Source: Oceanobacillus kimchii X50
GTDB taxonomy: Bacteria; Bacillota; Bacilli; Bacillales; Amphibacillaceae
NCBI RefSeq assembly: GCF_000340475.1
Contig: NZ_CM001792.1
Span: forward strand, 953,425 to 1,017,424
Reading direction: 5' to 3'
DNA length: 64,000 nt
Positions 34,301 to 43,264 of the stretch are shown piece after piece (the first letter of the stretch is position 1; each line of letters opens with the position of its first letter). The translations under genes were made by a program, and so were the position numbers. The notes below the pieces were generated by a model. The model was not told the DNA's origin and did not search any database. It was given only the letters and a program-made list of their open reading frames with translations.

Positions 34301-37300
34301 TCGTTCTTTGATTTAGGTGGACACTCTTTATTAGCATCTCATTTAATTGCGCAAATTAGGAATAAATGGAGTAAGGAAATATCTTTTTCTACGATATTTA
34401 ACTATCCAACGATTAAAGAGTTAGCGAAATTAATACAAGAAGTTTCAGAGACTTCTACTGAAATTGTTGCCGTTGAAGATAGAGCAAGTGCATTGTTGTC
34501 TTATGAACAACATCGGTTATGGTTTATCGATCAAATGGAAGGACCGAGTGCGACATATAATATTCCATTTGAAATAGAATTAAATGGGAAATTGAATAAT
34601 CATGCTTTACAAGTAGCATTAGACTATGTAGTGAAGCGTCATGAATCGTTACGGACTGTCTTTTTCACGGATGGTGAAATGCCTGTTCAAAATATTATAC
34701 CAGAGGATAAGTCTTGTATTCGTCTAAATATAGTTGAGACGAATCAAGAAGAATTAGCAAGTGCTGTAGAGGAAGCTAAGCAGTTTCATTTTGATATTAC
34801 AAAAGAGCCTCCAGTAAAGGCATACCTTTTTGAAGTAGAGGAAGAAAAGCATGTGTTATTACTATTATTCCATCATATTATTGCAGATGGATGGTCGTTA
34901 ATACCACTCACAAAAGATTTATCAAAAGCTTATAAAAATAGTCTAGAGCAAAAGGATATCATTGATGCCCCTTTAACAATTCAGTATCAGGATTATGTAG
35001 CTTGGCAACAAGAACAGATGGAAAAATCATCTATGAAGGAACAGTTGGATTATTGGAAGCAACAATTAAACGAATTACCAGTAGAAACGCCATTGCCATA
35101 TGATGTACAACGACCAAAAACTCGTCAAAATGAAGGAAAGCATTATCCTTTTATCATTGATCAACAATTACAATCAGCAATAACGAACTATGCAAAAGAA
35201 AACAATGTAACGATATTTATGGTGCTACAAGCTTCTCTAGCTTCTGTTTTGTCAAGGTTAGGTTCTGGAGTCGATATTCCGATAGGTACTCCGATTGTGG
35301 GTAGAAATAATCAGCAATTAGATGATCTAATTGGATTCTTTGTAAATACATTAGTGTTGCGTACAGATGTATCAAATAACCCCACATTTCATGAATTAGT
35401 GAGCCGGGTAAAAGATACTAATGTGGAAGCGTATGATCGTCAGGATATTCCATTTGATAAAGTAGTGGAATTTGTTAATCCAGAGCGTTCTGCATCAAGG
35501 CATCCACTCTTTCAAATGATGTTAATCCTTCAAAGTGCACCGAATCCTGTGCTAGATATTCCACAAGTAAACACCAGTGTGAAGGTGAGTGGAACAGGAA
35601 CAGCGAAGTTTGATTTGACATTTGAATTATGGGAGCAGCCGAATGAAGATGGGGCATTGAATGGCATTATTGAATATCGAACCGATCTATTTAAGGATAA
35701 TCAGATAGAGCGGATATGTCATCATTGGCTAACATTTTTAAAAAATGCGCTGGAAACCCCAGATAAGACAATCGGAAATATTCTTTTTATCTCGAAGGAA
35801 GAGAGACAATTTGTTTTAGATTATAAACAGCAAGCTAATAAAGAATTATCCGACATATCGATTGTTCAAATGTTTGAATCACAAGTATATAAGTATCCAA
35901 ACAATATTGCAGTAACTTTTGAAGGCAAGCAGCTTACCTATCAGCAATTAAACGAACAAGCCAACCAAATGGCTAGATATTTAATCGATCAAGGTGCTGG
36001 ACCAGAAAAACTAATATCAATTATGTTGCCAAGGTCTATTTCAATGATGGTTAGTATTTTAGCTGTCCTAAAAACAGGAAGTGCTTACGTACCTGTTGAT
36101 CCTGATTACCCTGATGAAAGGATAAGTTATATATTATCAGATGCTTATCCGTCTATTGTGATAACGAATGAGAAAAGCAAACAAGCAACAGAGACTTTTT
36201 CCAGTGTAAGCGTAATTAATTTGGATGCATTAAGCAGTCGTATATTACAGGCTTATTCTAATCAAAATATTAATCAATCAATTTCATCAATGAATGCGGC
36301 TTATATTATTTATACATCTGGTTCAACTGGGAAGCCAAAAGGTGTGATAATACCTCATCATAATGTGATTCGCTTATTAAAAGAGACGAATGAATGGTAT
36401 CACTTTGGTTCTGATGATGTGTGGACGATGTTCCACTCGTACGCGTTTGATTTTTCCGTTTGGGAAATCTGGGGAGCACTACTCTTTGGTGGGAAACTAG
36501 TAATTGTACCGTACAATGTTAGTAGAATGCCGCTTGAATTTCTTGAACTTCTTGTAGAAGAAAAAGTAACCGTGTTAAACCAGACTCCTTCTGCATTTTA
36601 TCAGTTAATGTATGCAGAACAGGAAAGAATTGACTTATCTGAAAAACTGTCTCTAAGATATGTTGTGTTTGGTGGGGAACAGCTTGAATTAGCAAGGTTA
36701 AAAGAATGGTTTACTTTACATGAGAATTCTACAACAAAACTGATTAATATGTATGGAATTACAGAGACGACAGTACATGTTAGTTACCTTGAATTAAATG
36801 AAGAAATTATTGATCAACAAGGTAATAGTTTAATAGGAAAAAACATTCCAGATTTAGAAATATATATATTAGACGACTTTTTACAACCAGTACCAATTGG
36901 TGTTACAGGTGAGATGTACGTAGCTGGAGGTGGATTGGCTAGGGGGTACCTTAACCAAAGTTCTTTAACAGCATCTCGATTCGTAGCTAATCCCTTTGGT
37001 GAAGCTGGAAGTAGAATGTATAAAACAGGGGATTTAGCAAAATGGTTGGACGACGGAACCATTGATTATATTGGTCGCTCTGATCATCAAGTGAAGATCA
37101 GGGGTTATCGAATTGAGTTAGGTGAAGTAAATGCGCATATTATGTCCTATGAATCTATAAAAGAAGCGGCTACTACAGTACTAAATCAACATGGGGATAA
37201 TCAACTTGTATCTTATATCGTGACAGATAATGAAGTAAGAGATGCTGACTTAAAAGCTTACATCGCTTCTTTCTTACCTGGGTATATGATTCCATCTACA

Positions 37301-38464
37301 TTTGTTCACATTGATAGGATTCCGTTAACGACACATGGAAAATTAGATACGAAGAATCTGCCATTACCTGATTACACTGTAAATGTAAAAGGAGAAGGAC
37401 CACGAACACCTAGTGAAGAGCTGCTTTGTGAATTATTTAAAGAAATTCTTCATTTAGATGAAATAGGTATTCACGATAGTTTCTTTGATTTAGGAGGGCA
37501 TTCCTTATTAGCAGTTACGTTAATGAATAGAATAAGAGAATTGTTTGGGAAAGAGCTAGGAATTGGAGTTTTATTTGAGGCACCTACAGTTGCCGAATTA
37601 GTTAATGTTATGGACGGAGATAATGCAACATCAAGTTCGTTAAATATGCTGCTCCCATTAAGAAAGAGTGGTTCAGAACTACCGCTATTTTGTGTACACC
37701 CCGCAGGTGGATTGAGCTGGTGCTATGCTGGTTTAATGAGTACACTTGGACCAGAATTTCCGATATATGGACTTCAAGCAAAAGGAATTTCAGAATCTGA
37801 AGCAAAACCTGAATCATTAGTTGAAATGGCACAAGACTATATTGCGGAAATGAAAAGTGTGCAACCAGAGGGACCCTATCGAGTTTTAGGTTGGTCTCTC
37901 GGCGGAAATGTGGCGCATGCTATCACAGTTGAATTGCAGAAGCTGGGTGATGAGGTAGAGTTAGTTTTCATTATGGATTCCTATCCGAGTAATTTCATTC
38001 CGCTTTCTGGTGAAGAAGGGGAACAAGATGCTCTGATTGCCTTACTTACGTTAGGGGGGTATGATCCTGAACAACTAATGCATAAAGAAATATCAATTGA
38101 AAATGTAGTTGAACTTCTTCATCATCATGGTAGTGCTTTAGCTAGTTTAGACAAACAAACCATTATTAATTTGAAAGAAACATATAGAAATTCGATTAAA
38201 ATTATGTCTGAATACAAACCAAAAACATTCGATGGGAGTATGATTTTCTTTAAATCGACCATAATTCCAGATTGGTTTACAGATGCAGACCCTAATAAAT
38301 GGAAATCATTCATATCTGGAGAAATGATGGAGTACGATATTCATTGTCGACATAAAGATATGTGTCAACCCGAACCACTTGCGCAAATTGGAGCAATCGT
38401 GGAACAAGAATTACAAAAAAGAAAAAAAGATAGAAAGGATGCGTATAATGACGAATCCATTTGA
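31346..38464 (+). CDS. dhbF: Bacillibactin NRPS (C-A-PCP-C-A-PCP-TE)
   Basis: A 2372-aa dimodular synthetase. C1 has HHIAMDA (His138-His139-Asp143). A1 spans ~460-960 and reads D-I-L-Q-L-G-L-I-W at the pocket positions, the glycine code. PCP1 carries Ser994 (GGHSLLAS). C2 has HHIIADG (1176-1181). A2 (~1510-2010) reads D-F-W-N-V-G-M-V-H, the threonine code. PCP2 has Ser2053 and the terminal thioesterase GWSLGG has Ser2184. It condenses 2,3-dihydroxybenzoate-Gly-Thr units, and the thioesterase trimerises and cyclises them to bacillibactin. The start is GTG 31346 behind AAGGGGATG, with ATG 31358 as alternative. Confidence 0.95.
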   Translation: MIETMKNYPLSDAQAGIWFAHQLDTTSASYNMGEYVEIKNSMNVALFIESIKQVVKETDSLHMKYGEDANGLWQQLQEPNHIEVQYIDISQMQSAKEEAIHLMESDIHRRVDLGRDDVYKQIVFKIGSMHYLWYQRIHHIAMDAYGFSLLTNRVARLYSKVDQKQHKQTPWSPFYKVLEEEVTYKESAQYTEDSNYWINQYQDLPEPETLTNKYESENSTFKVSRILKYDHLKRLKEKAKHMKVGWPDLIIAVKAIYMYRMKGIREIILGIPMMNRLKSASIQIPCTRMNVLPLHISVHPTSSFQDIVEQVSVKMRENSQHQRYRQEQLQRDLGKVGTDSNLFGPQVNVMPFSYNPVFSGTKAITYKLATGPVEDISWNIYEQGNEDGITLDLEGNAGKYTKQELERHADRLLHLIHTCTEMDEQSLISSISALLYEEKYQILDKWNSNSNHFSVIDPVSLFWQQVQKTPEAVAIQHDEAALTYRELDEKSNQLAKVLIEKGVEKEKFVAISLERTGKLPVSILAIWKVGAAYLPLDPTYPEERLEYMLENADPIMILTDGVSCHNIPGSFVPILFNLDEELLKEEVNNQSTTSINLFAEQSLKHAVYMIYTSGSTGKPKGVVVPAEGLVHFLQYMDNVFSLSVKDRLLALTTISFDISILELFLPLVSGATCVLTKREIVQDPILLNRTITNQKITAIQATPTHWQMILAHQHASLRNIKALVGGEALPFYVAEEMINICQSVTNLYGPTETTIWSTVYELNKDEPKGLIGAPVDGTAVYVLNHDLQPVPPEVDGELYIAGAGVTRGYNGRPSLTAERYVANPFGESGSRMYRTGDIVRWTSRGSLEYIKRADDQVKLRGHRIELGEIEKVISSFSPNMNAKVIVREDTPGNQQLVAYLVGADEINKQDIIRHAKYTLPLYMVPDSMVYLEEFPLTLNGKLDKKKLPQSEYYQVEVEQQLNEGQQALHDIFSDLLNLPVISIEDSFFDLGGHSLLASHLIAQIRNKWSKEISFSTIFNYPTIKELAKLIQEVSETSTEIVAVEDRASALLSYEQHRLWFIDQMEGPSATYNIPFEIELNGKLNNHALQVALDYVVKRHESLRTVFFTDGEMPVQNIIPEDKSCIRLNIVETNQEELASAVEEAKQFHFDITKEPPVKAYLFEVEEEKHVLLLLFHHIIADGWSLIPLTKDLSKAYKNSLEQKDIIDAPLTIQYQDYVAWQQEQMEKSSMKEQLDYWKQQLNELPVETPLPYDVQRPKTRQNEGKHYPFIIDQQLQSAITNYAKENNVTIFMVLQASLASVLSRLGSGVDIPIGTPIVGRNNQQLDDLIGFFVNTLVLRTDVSNNPTFHELVSRVKDTNVEAYDRQDIPFDKVVEFVNPERSASRHPLFQMMLILQSAPNPVLDIPQVNTSVKVSGTGTAKFDLTFELWEQPNEDGALNGIIEYRTDLFKDNQIERICHHWLTFLKNALETPDKTIGNILFISKEERQFVLDYKQQANKELSDISIVQMFESQVYKYPNNIAVTFEGKQLTYQQLNEQANQMARYLIDQGAGPEKLISIMLPRSISMMVSILAVLKTGSAYVPVDPDYPDERISYILSDAYPSIVITNEKSKQATETFSSVSVINLDALSSRILQAYSNQNINQSISSMNAAYIIYTSGSTGKPKGVIIPHHNVIRLLKETNEWYHFGSDDVWTMFHSYAFDFSVWEIWGALLFGGKLVIVPYNVSRMPLEFLELLVEEKVTVLNQTPSAFYQLMYAEQERIDLSEKLSLRYVVFGGEQLELARLKEWFTLHENSTTKLINMYGITETTVHVSYLELNEEIIDQQGNSLIGKNIPDLEIYILDDFLQPVPIGVTGEMYVAGGGLARGYLNQSSLTASRFVANPFGEAGSRMYKTGDLAKWLDDGTIDYIGRSDHQVKIRGYRIELGEVNAHIMSYESIKEAATTVLNQHGDNQLVSYIVTDNEVRDADLKAYIASFLPGYMIPSTFVHIDRIPLTTHGKLDTKNLPLPDYTVNVKGEGPRTPSEELLCELFKEILHLDEIGIHDSFFDLGGHSLLAVTLMNRIRELFGKELGIGVLFEAPTVAELVNVMDGDNATSSSLNMLLPLRKSGSELPLFCVHPAGGLSWCYAGLMSTLGPEFPIYGLQAKGISESEAKPESLVEMAQDYIAEMKSVQPEGPYRVLGWSLGGNVAHAITVELQKLGDEVELVFIMDSYPSNFIPLSGEEGEQDALIALLTLGGYDPEQLMHKEISIENVVELLHHHGSALASLDKQTIINLKETYRNSIKIMSEYKPKTFDGSMIFFKSTIIPDWFTDADPNKWKSFISGEMMEYDIHCRHKDMCQPEPLAQIGAIVEQELQKRKKDRKDAYNDESI

Positions 38465-38663
38465 AAATAAAGATGGGAATTACTATGTACTTATAAATGA
38501 TGAGGGCCAATATTCTCTTTGGCCCGACTTCATCCAAATTCCTGAAGGCTGGGATATTGCATACGGTCCAGAAGGGTTAACAAATTGTCAAAATTATATC
38601 GAAGATAATTGGGAAGATTTACTTCCAACTAGCTTGAAAAAGAAAAAGTTGAGTATTTCTTAA
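38448..38663 (+). CDS. MbtH-like protein
   Basis: A 71-aa protein with the MbtH signature: NPFENKDGNYYVLINDEGQY, SLWP, PEGW and the NYIEDNWEDLLP C-terminal helix, including the three conserved Trp residues. MbtH proteins bind and stabilise NRPS adenylation domains, here most likely DhbF. AAAGGA precedes ATG 38448, which lies 17 bases before the end of dhbF. It ends directly against the start of the MFS gene. Confidence 0.93.
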   Translation: MTNPFENKDGNYYVLINDEGQYSLWPDFIQIPEGWDIAYGPEGLTNCQNYIEDNWEDLLPTSLKKKKLSIS

Positions 38664-40091
38664 ATGATTGGTTCTCAATTTTTACATTCAAGAAAAGTAG
38701 TTTGTTTCATCTATATATTAGCAATGTTTATGGCCTCGTTAGATGGAACGATTGTATATGTAGCATTACCAACGATTGGAGAAGATTTAGGAGTATCATC
38801 AGCTGACTTAAGTGGTGTGACGGTTTGGTACCTTGTAGGTGTTGCTGCGATTCTACCTATAGCAGGATGGCTTGGAGATCGGTTTGGAAGTAAGAAGATA
38901 TTCTTAAGTGCATTGTCTCTATTTACAATTGCATCTATAATTTGTGGACTAGTTCAAACAGTAGGTCTATTAAATATAGCAAGATTTATACAAGGCCTAG
39001 GCGGAGGTATGCTGGCTCCTATCGGTATGGCGATGATATTTCGAACATTCTCTGTAGAAGAACGTCCTAAGGTATCACGCTCACTCGTTTTACCGATAGC
39101 AATTGCGCCAGCATTAGGCCCGGTAGTAGGGGGATTAATTCTAGAAATTCTTTCATGGCAATGGATTTTCTTTATCAATGTGCCAATTGGAGTAATAGCA
39201 ATTGTCATTGGTATGTTCTATCTAACAGAACAACAAGTGGAAAGTGTAGGAAAAATGGATTGGAAAGGATTTGTTCTCATTGTTATAGGCTATCCTTTAT
39301 TAATGTTTTCTTTAACACAAGGATCGTCACGAGGGTGGACTTCGATCGAAATCCTTAGTTCTGCGATTTGTGGATTACTATTAGTGAGTGTATTTATATT
39401 GCACGCAATAAATAAAGAAAAACCCATTATGGATGTAAAACTATTGTCCGAGTCTACATTTCGTAAGGTAAGTATACTTTCTTTCTTTGCAGTCGGCGGA
39501 TTACAAAGCTTACTTTTTATATTTCCTATTATGTACCAACAGGCAGTAGGTGCAACAGCACTGGAAAGCGGTATTGTTGTGTTTATCGAAGCCATTGGAT
39601 TAATGTTAGCTTCAAGAATAATACCGATATCTTTAAAAAAACTAGGCGTCTACCGAGTCATTTTGTTTGGATTTTTAGGCGCTTGTATCTGTTTTATAAT
39701 AATGAGCATAGTTGGGCCCTTTGCTAATCCTTGGGTGCTAAGGATACTATTATTTACAATCGGTTTAACACTAGGACATTCTGTAATTGCTATGCAATAT
39801 ACAACATTTACAAATATAACTTCTGAAAATATGAGTAAAGCGACGACGTTATTTAATGTTCAAAATCGTTTAGGAGCTGCGATTGGTATATCGATGATTG
39901 CAAGTTTACTTATTGTGTTACAAGATGGAGCGGAAAGCATTATGAACCCTATTCCGTACCAGATTTCTATTTTCGTCGCTGCATTATTTCTAGCAATTTC
40001 ATTTATACTAACATTTAAAAATCGTCATATAATTAAACGTAGTGATAAACAATCAAATCGTGACACAATTAAAGGAGAAAAAGCAGGATAA
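38664..40091 (+). CDS. MFS exporter (DHA2/EmrB type), probable bacillibactin efflux
   Basis: A 475-aa major facilitator protein. It has the DHA2 start FMASLDGTIVYVALPTIGEDL, motif A LGDRFGSKKIFL, motif C-like IAPALGPVVGGLILE and about 13-14 membrane segments. It starts immediately after the mbtH stop codon with no clear ribosome binding site, implying translational coupling, and overlaps the PPTase gene by one base. Its position inside the dhb operon suggests export of bacillibactin or its precursor, as done by YmfD-type MFS proteins in B. subtilis. The substrate is inferred from context only. Confidence 0.85.
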   Translation: MIGSQFLHSRKVVCFIYILAMFMASLDGTIVYVALPTIGEDLGVSSADLSGVTVWYLVGVAAILPIAGWLGDRFGSKKIFLSALSLFTIASIICGLVQTVGLLNIARFIQGLGGGMLAPIGMAMIFRTFSVEERPKVSRSLVLPIAIAPALGPVVGGLILEILSWQWIFFINVPIGVIAIVIGMFYLTEQQVESVGKMDWKGFVLIVIGYPLLMFSLTQGSSRGWTSIEILSSAICGLLLVSVFILHAINKEKPIMDVKLLSESTFRKVSILSFFAVGGLQSLLFIFPIMYQQAVGATALESGIVVFIEAIGLMLASRIIPISLKKLGVYRVILFGFLGACICFIIMSIVGPFANPWVLRILLFTIGLTLGHSVIAMQYTTFTNITSENMSKATTLFNVQNRLGAAIGISMIASLLIVLQDGAESIMNPIPYQISIFVAALFLAISFILTFKNRHIIKRSDKQSNRDTIKGEKAG

Positions 40092-40753
40092 TGAATATCT
40101 ATGCTTGTAAAATACCATCATATCAAAATTGGCGTGAAGTGCATTACTACAGCCGTTATATTTCACAACAAAGGAGAGAGAGGGTACAGCGATTTAAAAA
40201 AGTAGGTGACGCCTATCGTTCCCTCACGAGTGAACTTTTACTTAGAAAGATACTATTAGATCAATTTCATCTTGATGACGTAACTATTACTACGAATAAG
40301 CAAGGAAAACCGCATTTATCCCTTCATTCAGATATACATTTTAATCTTTCTCACTCGGGAGAATGGTGCGTATGTATAGTAGGAAAAGAGCAAATAGGTA
40401 TTGATATTGAGTATATTGATGTTATACCTGAAAGTATGATTTTTTCTATTATTTCAGATGAAGAGCTAGAATATGCGGATGGATTGCAACATCTTTTTTA
40501 TGAAAAATGGACGGTATTGGAAAGTTACTTAAAAATGATAGGCACGGGTTTACATCTTCCATTAAAATCCATAGACACTAAATTAGTAGACGATCAAACG
40601 TATAATGTAAAACATTGTGAAGGAAGGTATCCTTCTGGAACAAGTACATGTTATACGTTCAAAGAAAATTATAAATTATCGGTTTGCACACGTGGGTTAG
40701 ATAAAAATTTGCAAACATGTATCTATCAGTATGAATTTGATAAACTAACTTAA
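40091..40753 (+). CDS. 4'-phosphopantetheinyl transferase, Sfp type
   Basis: A 220-aa PPTase with the two family motifs IGIDIEYID (Mg ligand Asp) near residue 105 and FYEKWTVLESYLKMIGTGL near 145, plus the N-terminal substrate-binding segment PHLSLHSDIHFNLSHSGEW. It transfers phosphopantetheine from CoA to Ser249 of DhbB and to Ser994 and Ser2053 of DhbF. Having it at the end of the operon makes the bacillibactin cluster self-sufficient. It overlaps the MFS stop codon by one base. Confidence 0.92.
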   Translation: MNIYACKIPSYQNWREVHYYSRYISQQRRERVQRFKKVGDAYRSLTSELLLRKILLDQFHLDDVTITTNKQGKPHLSLHSDIHFNLSHSGEWCVCIVGKEQIGIDIEYIDVIPESMIFSIISDEELEYADGLQHLFYEKWTVLESYLKMIGTGLHLPLKSIDTKLVDDQTYNVKHCEGRYPSGTSTCYTFKENYKLSVCTRGLDKNLQTCIYQYEFDKLT

Positions 40754-40796
40754 TTAAACGGAACAAAGCCGAAAGCCCCGTTTAACAATGTACAAA

Positions 40797-40826
40797 CTGC
40801 GCCCCTGTTTTTAAGGGGCGGTTGTC
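40797..40826. terminator. Strong hairpin after the dhb operon
   Basis: GCGCCCCT/AAGGGGCG within AAC...GTT gives a GC-rich stem with a TTTTT-containing loop. It lacks a following T-tract, so it may be a weak or processed terminator. Confidence 0.5.
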
Positions 40827-40862
40827 ACATAATTATATATCCAAAAGGCATATCATGAAATC

Positions 40863-40879
40863 CACTTCAGAAATTTACT
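40863..40879 (+). repeat. Dispersed 17-bp motif, copy 1
   Basis: CACTTCAGAAATTTACT. Related copies lie at 41439-41455 (same strand) and 43367-43382 (opposite strand). Confidence 0.6.
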
Positions 40880-40981
40880 TCGTTTTCCGAGCTAGCTAGA
40901 CGTGACTGTTCATTTATTTCGTTCTTCCCAACACACAAATTTTATAAGTACCTATGCAGGAACAAAGAAAGGATTTTCATT

Positions 40982-41380
40982 GTGAACAATATCTATCAAG
41001 TAAAAGCTTATTTTGGAGATACTGATGCTGCTGGGATAGTTTTTTATCCTAATTTTTATAAATGGATGGATCAAGCTACAACAGAGTTGATCGGGAAAAC
41101 CATTTTACCAATTTCCGTCCTTTATAAAGAAAAGCATATACTACTCCCGCTAATCGAAACATTTTGTGAGTATTATTCTCCGATATATTTTGAAGATTTG
41201 GTGGATATTTACTCCGAAATTACAAAAATAACCGATCGAACAATGCGAGTGGAACATGTTTTTAAACGTGAAGGAGGAATAGTTGCAAAAGGTTATGAAG
41301 TCAAAGCGTGGACGAAAAAAGAGGGACATGGCATAAAAAGTGAATCTATTCCAGAAAAAATTAAACAACGGATAAAATAA
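40982..41380 (+). CDS. Hotdog-fold acyl-CoA thioesterase (YbgC/4-hydroxybenzoyl-CoA type)
   Basis: A 132-aa protein of the 4-hydroxybenzoyl-CoA thioesterase family: AYFGDTDAAGIVFYPNFYKWMDQAT contains the catalytic Asp and the Tyr-Pro-x-Phe segment. These enzymes hydrolyse acyl- or aroyl-CoA in the cytosol. The GTG start at 40982 has AAAGGA 9 bases upstream. It stands alone 228 bases after the dhb cluster, behind a hairpin, and need not be related to siderophore synthesis; an editing role for mis-primed carrier domains is possible but unsupported. Confidence 0.85.
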   Translation: MNNIYQVKAYFGDTDAAGIVFYPNFYKWMDQATTELIGKTILPISVLYKEKHILLPLIETFCEYYSPIYFEDLVDIYSEITKITDRTMRVEHVFKREGGIVAKGYEVKAWTKKEGHGIKSESIPEKIKQRIK

Positions 41381-41438
41381 TATTTGCAATTGATATGTAG
41401 TTTCATAATATAAAATTCTATGGATTGTTTTTGAAAAT

Positions 41439-41455
41439 CACTTCAGAAATATACT
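41439..41455 (+). repeat. Dispersed 17-bp motif, copy 2
   Basis: CACTTCAGAAATATACT; its first-strand neighbour is at 40863 and the inverted copy at 43367-43382. Confidence 0.65.
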
Positions 41456-41723
41456 AAGCCTAACCGATAAGCGGTTAGCGAGCCTCTATTTGTAAACACA
41501 ATCCGAGGACTCGTCTTTACTACCACAAGAGTCTATTTATACTTCTTGCGCTTTATCGAACACAAAGATTAAAGTCGTTTCCTGTTAAAAAGCGTTCGTC
41601 TGTAAAGAAAAACAAACAGTGTAATTCAGATTTTTTACAGTATCGTTTTATGAAATCTACTTATTTCTATATTGAGATTAAATTGTAATAGAAGAAAAAT
41701 ATTTTGAAAGATAATAAGTAAGC

Positions 41724-41739
41724 TCTTGATATATCAAGA
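41724..41739. promoter_or_regulatory. 16-bp palindrome, possible operator
   Basis: TCTTGATATATCAAGA is a perfect palindrome 110 bases before the DUF2243 gene. The regulator is unknown. Confidence 0.4.
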
Positions 41740-41849
41740 CTGATTGAATGTAGAAATATGTCATATTACTATTGTAGTGCTCAAGACCTAGAATGGAGGG
41801 GGGTGTTATAGGGTATAAATAGTTATATCTAAGATCGGAGGTTTACACT

Positions 41850-42365
41850 ATGGGTATCCTATCTAAAAATGTTAATGAAACATCATTATATTCGACAAAG
41901 TCAAAGTATGCTGGACGTAATCTCTTGTCGGGATTGTTGTTTGGAATTGGATTAGTAGCATTTATCGATGAAGTGGTTTTTCATCAGTTATTACATTGGC
42001 ATCACTTTTATGATCGATCAACCACCGAAATCGGATTGATTTCAGATGGTCTATTTCATGCATTTAGCTGGTTTGCAACGATAGGAGGATTGTTTTTATT
42101 TGCAGATCTTCGACGGAGAAATGGACTTTGGCTAAAGCGATGGATTGGGAGTATCTTATTAGGTGCAGGTCTGTTTCAATTATATGATGGAACGGTACAA
42201 CATAAAATCATGAAAATTCATCAAATACGTTATGTTGATAATGTTATTGTTTATGATATTGTTTGGAACTCCGTGGCGGGATTATTGATTGTTATTGGGG
42301 CGATATTAGTTTTTCAGACACGCAGGAAAGCGAATCCTTTAAAAGGAATGAATCTGGATGATTAA
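41850..42365 (+). CDS. DUF2243 membrane protein
   Basis: A 171-aa protein with four membrane segments. It has His-rich loops, FIDEVVFHQLLHWHHFYD near residue 32 and LYDGTVQHKIMKIHQIRY near 112, resembling metal- or heme-associated proteins. CGGAGG precedes ATG 41850. It overlaps the following CtaG-like gene by 8 bases. The pair DUF2243-CtaG is common in Bacillaceae and is thought to serve cytochrome oxidase assembly or copper handling; the precise role of DUF2243 is unknown. Confidence 0.82.
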   Translation: MGILSKNVNETSLYSTKSKYAGRNLLSGLLFGIGLVAFIDEVVFHQLLHWHHFYDRSTTEIGLISDGLFHAFSWFATIGGLFLFADLRRRNGLWLKRWIGSILLGAGLFQLYDGTVQHKIMKIHQIRYVDNVIVYDIVWNSVAGLLIVIGAILVFQTRRKANPLKGMNLDD

Positions 42366-43155
42366 TCATGGACATCATGAAAGTGGTTTGCAGTCGATGG
42401 ATTGGTTAATTGCTGTAGTGGTTTTAATCTTAATAATTACTTATATTGGAGCAGGATTAATTTCAAATAAAAAAAAACACTTGGGCACTTGGCCATTCTA
42501 TAGGTACATATTATGGTTAATTGGCTTTCTATTAGTCGGTGTTTCATTAGTAGGACCAATAGCTGAATTAGCACATAGGCATTTTACTGCTCATATGCTA
42601 AGTCATTTATTATTAGGCATGTTGGCACCTCTATTACTAGCCCTTGCAGCGCCGACTACATTGCTACTACGTATGCTACCAGTTCAGCATGCGCGAATTT
42701 TATCAAAACTATTAAAAACACCATTCTTTAGTCTGGTACGACATCCAATAATCGCGTCAGTACTAAATATAGGCGGTTTATGGGTACTTTACACAACCAA
42801 CTTATATATGCTCATGCATGAAAATATATTCGTCCATCTTATAGTTCATTTTCATATATTTGCAGCTGGTTATCTATTTACTATTTCAATGATTTATATT
42901 GACCCCACGCCACATCGGTTTAGCTATTTGTATCGAGCAGTTGTGTTTGTATTTGCTTTGGCTGGGCATGGTATATTATCGAAGTTTATTTATGCAAACC
43001 CTCCAGTAGGAGTACCAAAAGAACAAGCAGAAGCCGGTGGAATACTCATGTATTATGGTGGAGATGCAATTGATATCGTAATCATCTTTATATTATGTTT
43101 ACATTGGTATCGCTCAACGAGCCCAAAATCCAGCTTACATGTGAGCCAAAACTAA
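42358..43155 (+). CDS. CtaG-type cytochrome c oxidase assembly protein
   Basis: A 265-aa membrane protein of the CtaG_Caa3 family, with about seven membrane segments and conserved His residues in IAELAHRHFTAHMLSHLLLGMLAPLLLALAAP and in LIVHFHIFAAGYLF. The N-terminus INHGHHESG is also His-rich. B. subtilis CtaG is needed for formation of active cytochrome caa3 oxidase, probably through copper insertion. It is translationally coupled to the DUF2243 gene through an 8-base overlap. Confidence 0.85.
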   Translation: MINHGHHESGLQSMDWLIAVVVLILIITYIGAGLISNKKKHLGTWPFYRYILWLIGFLLVGVSLVGPIAELAHRHFTAHMLSHLLLGMLAPLLLALAAPTTLLLRMLPVQHARILSKLLKTPFFSLVRHPIIASVLNIGGLWVLYTTNLYMLMHENIFVHLIVHFHIFAAGYLFTISMIYIDPTPHRFSYLYRAVVFVFALAGHGILSKFIYANPPVGVPKEQAEAGGILMYYGGDAIDIVIIFILCLHWYRSTSPKSSLHVSQN

Positions 43156-43264
43156 AAAGAGGTTTTGACATAAGAAATATTCTGGATTAAATGACGAATA
43201 ATAGATAGCTAGAACAAGCGTAAGAAATATACGGTCACTCCTTGAAAATCAAAAATCGATTTTT

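Larger units (their letters stand above)
41381..41849. other. Intergenic region with repeat copy and palindrome
   Basis: About 470 bases without a gene. It contains a dispersed motif at 41439-41455, GC-richer decayed repeat sequence to about 41600, and a perfect 16-bp palindrome at 41724-41739 ahead of the DUF2243 gene. Confidence 0.5.
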
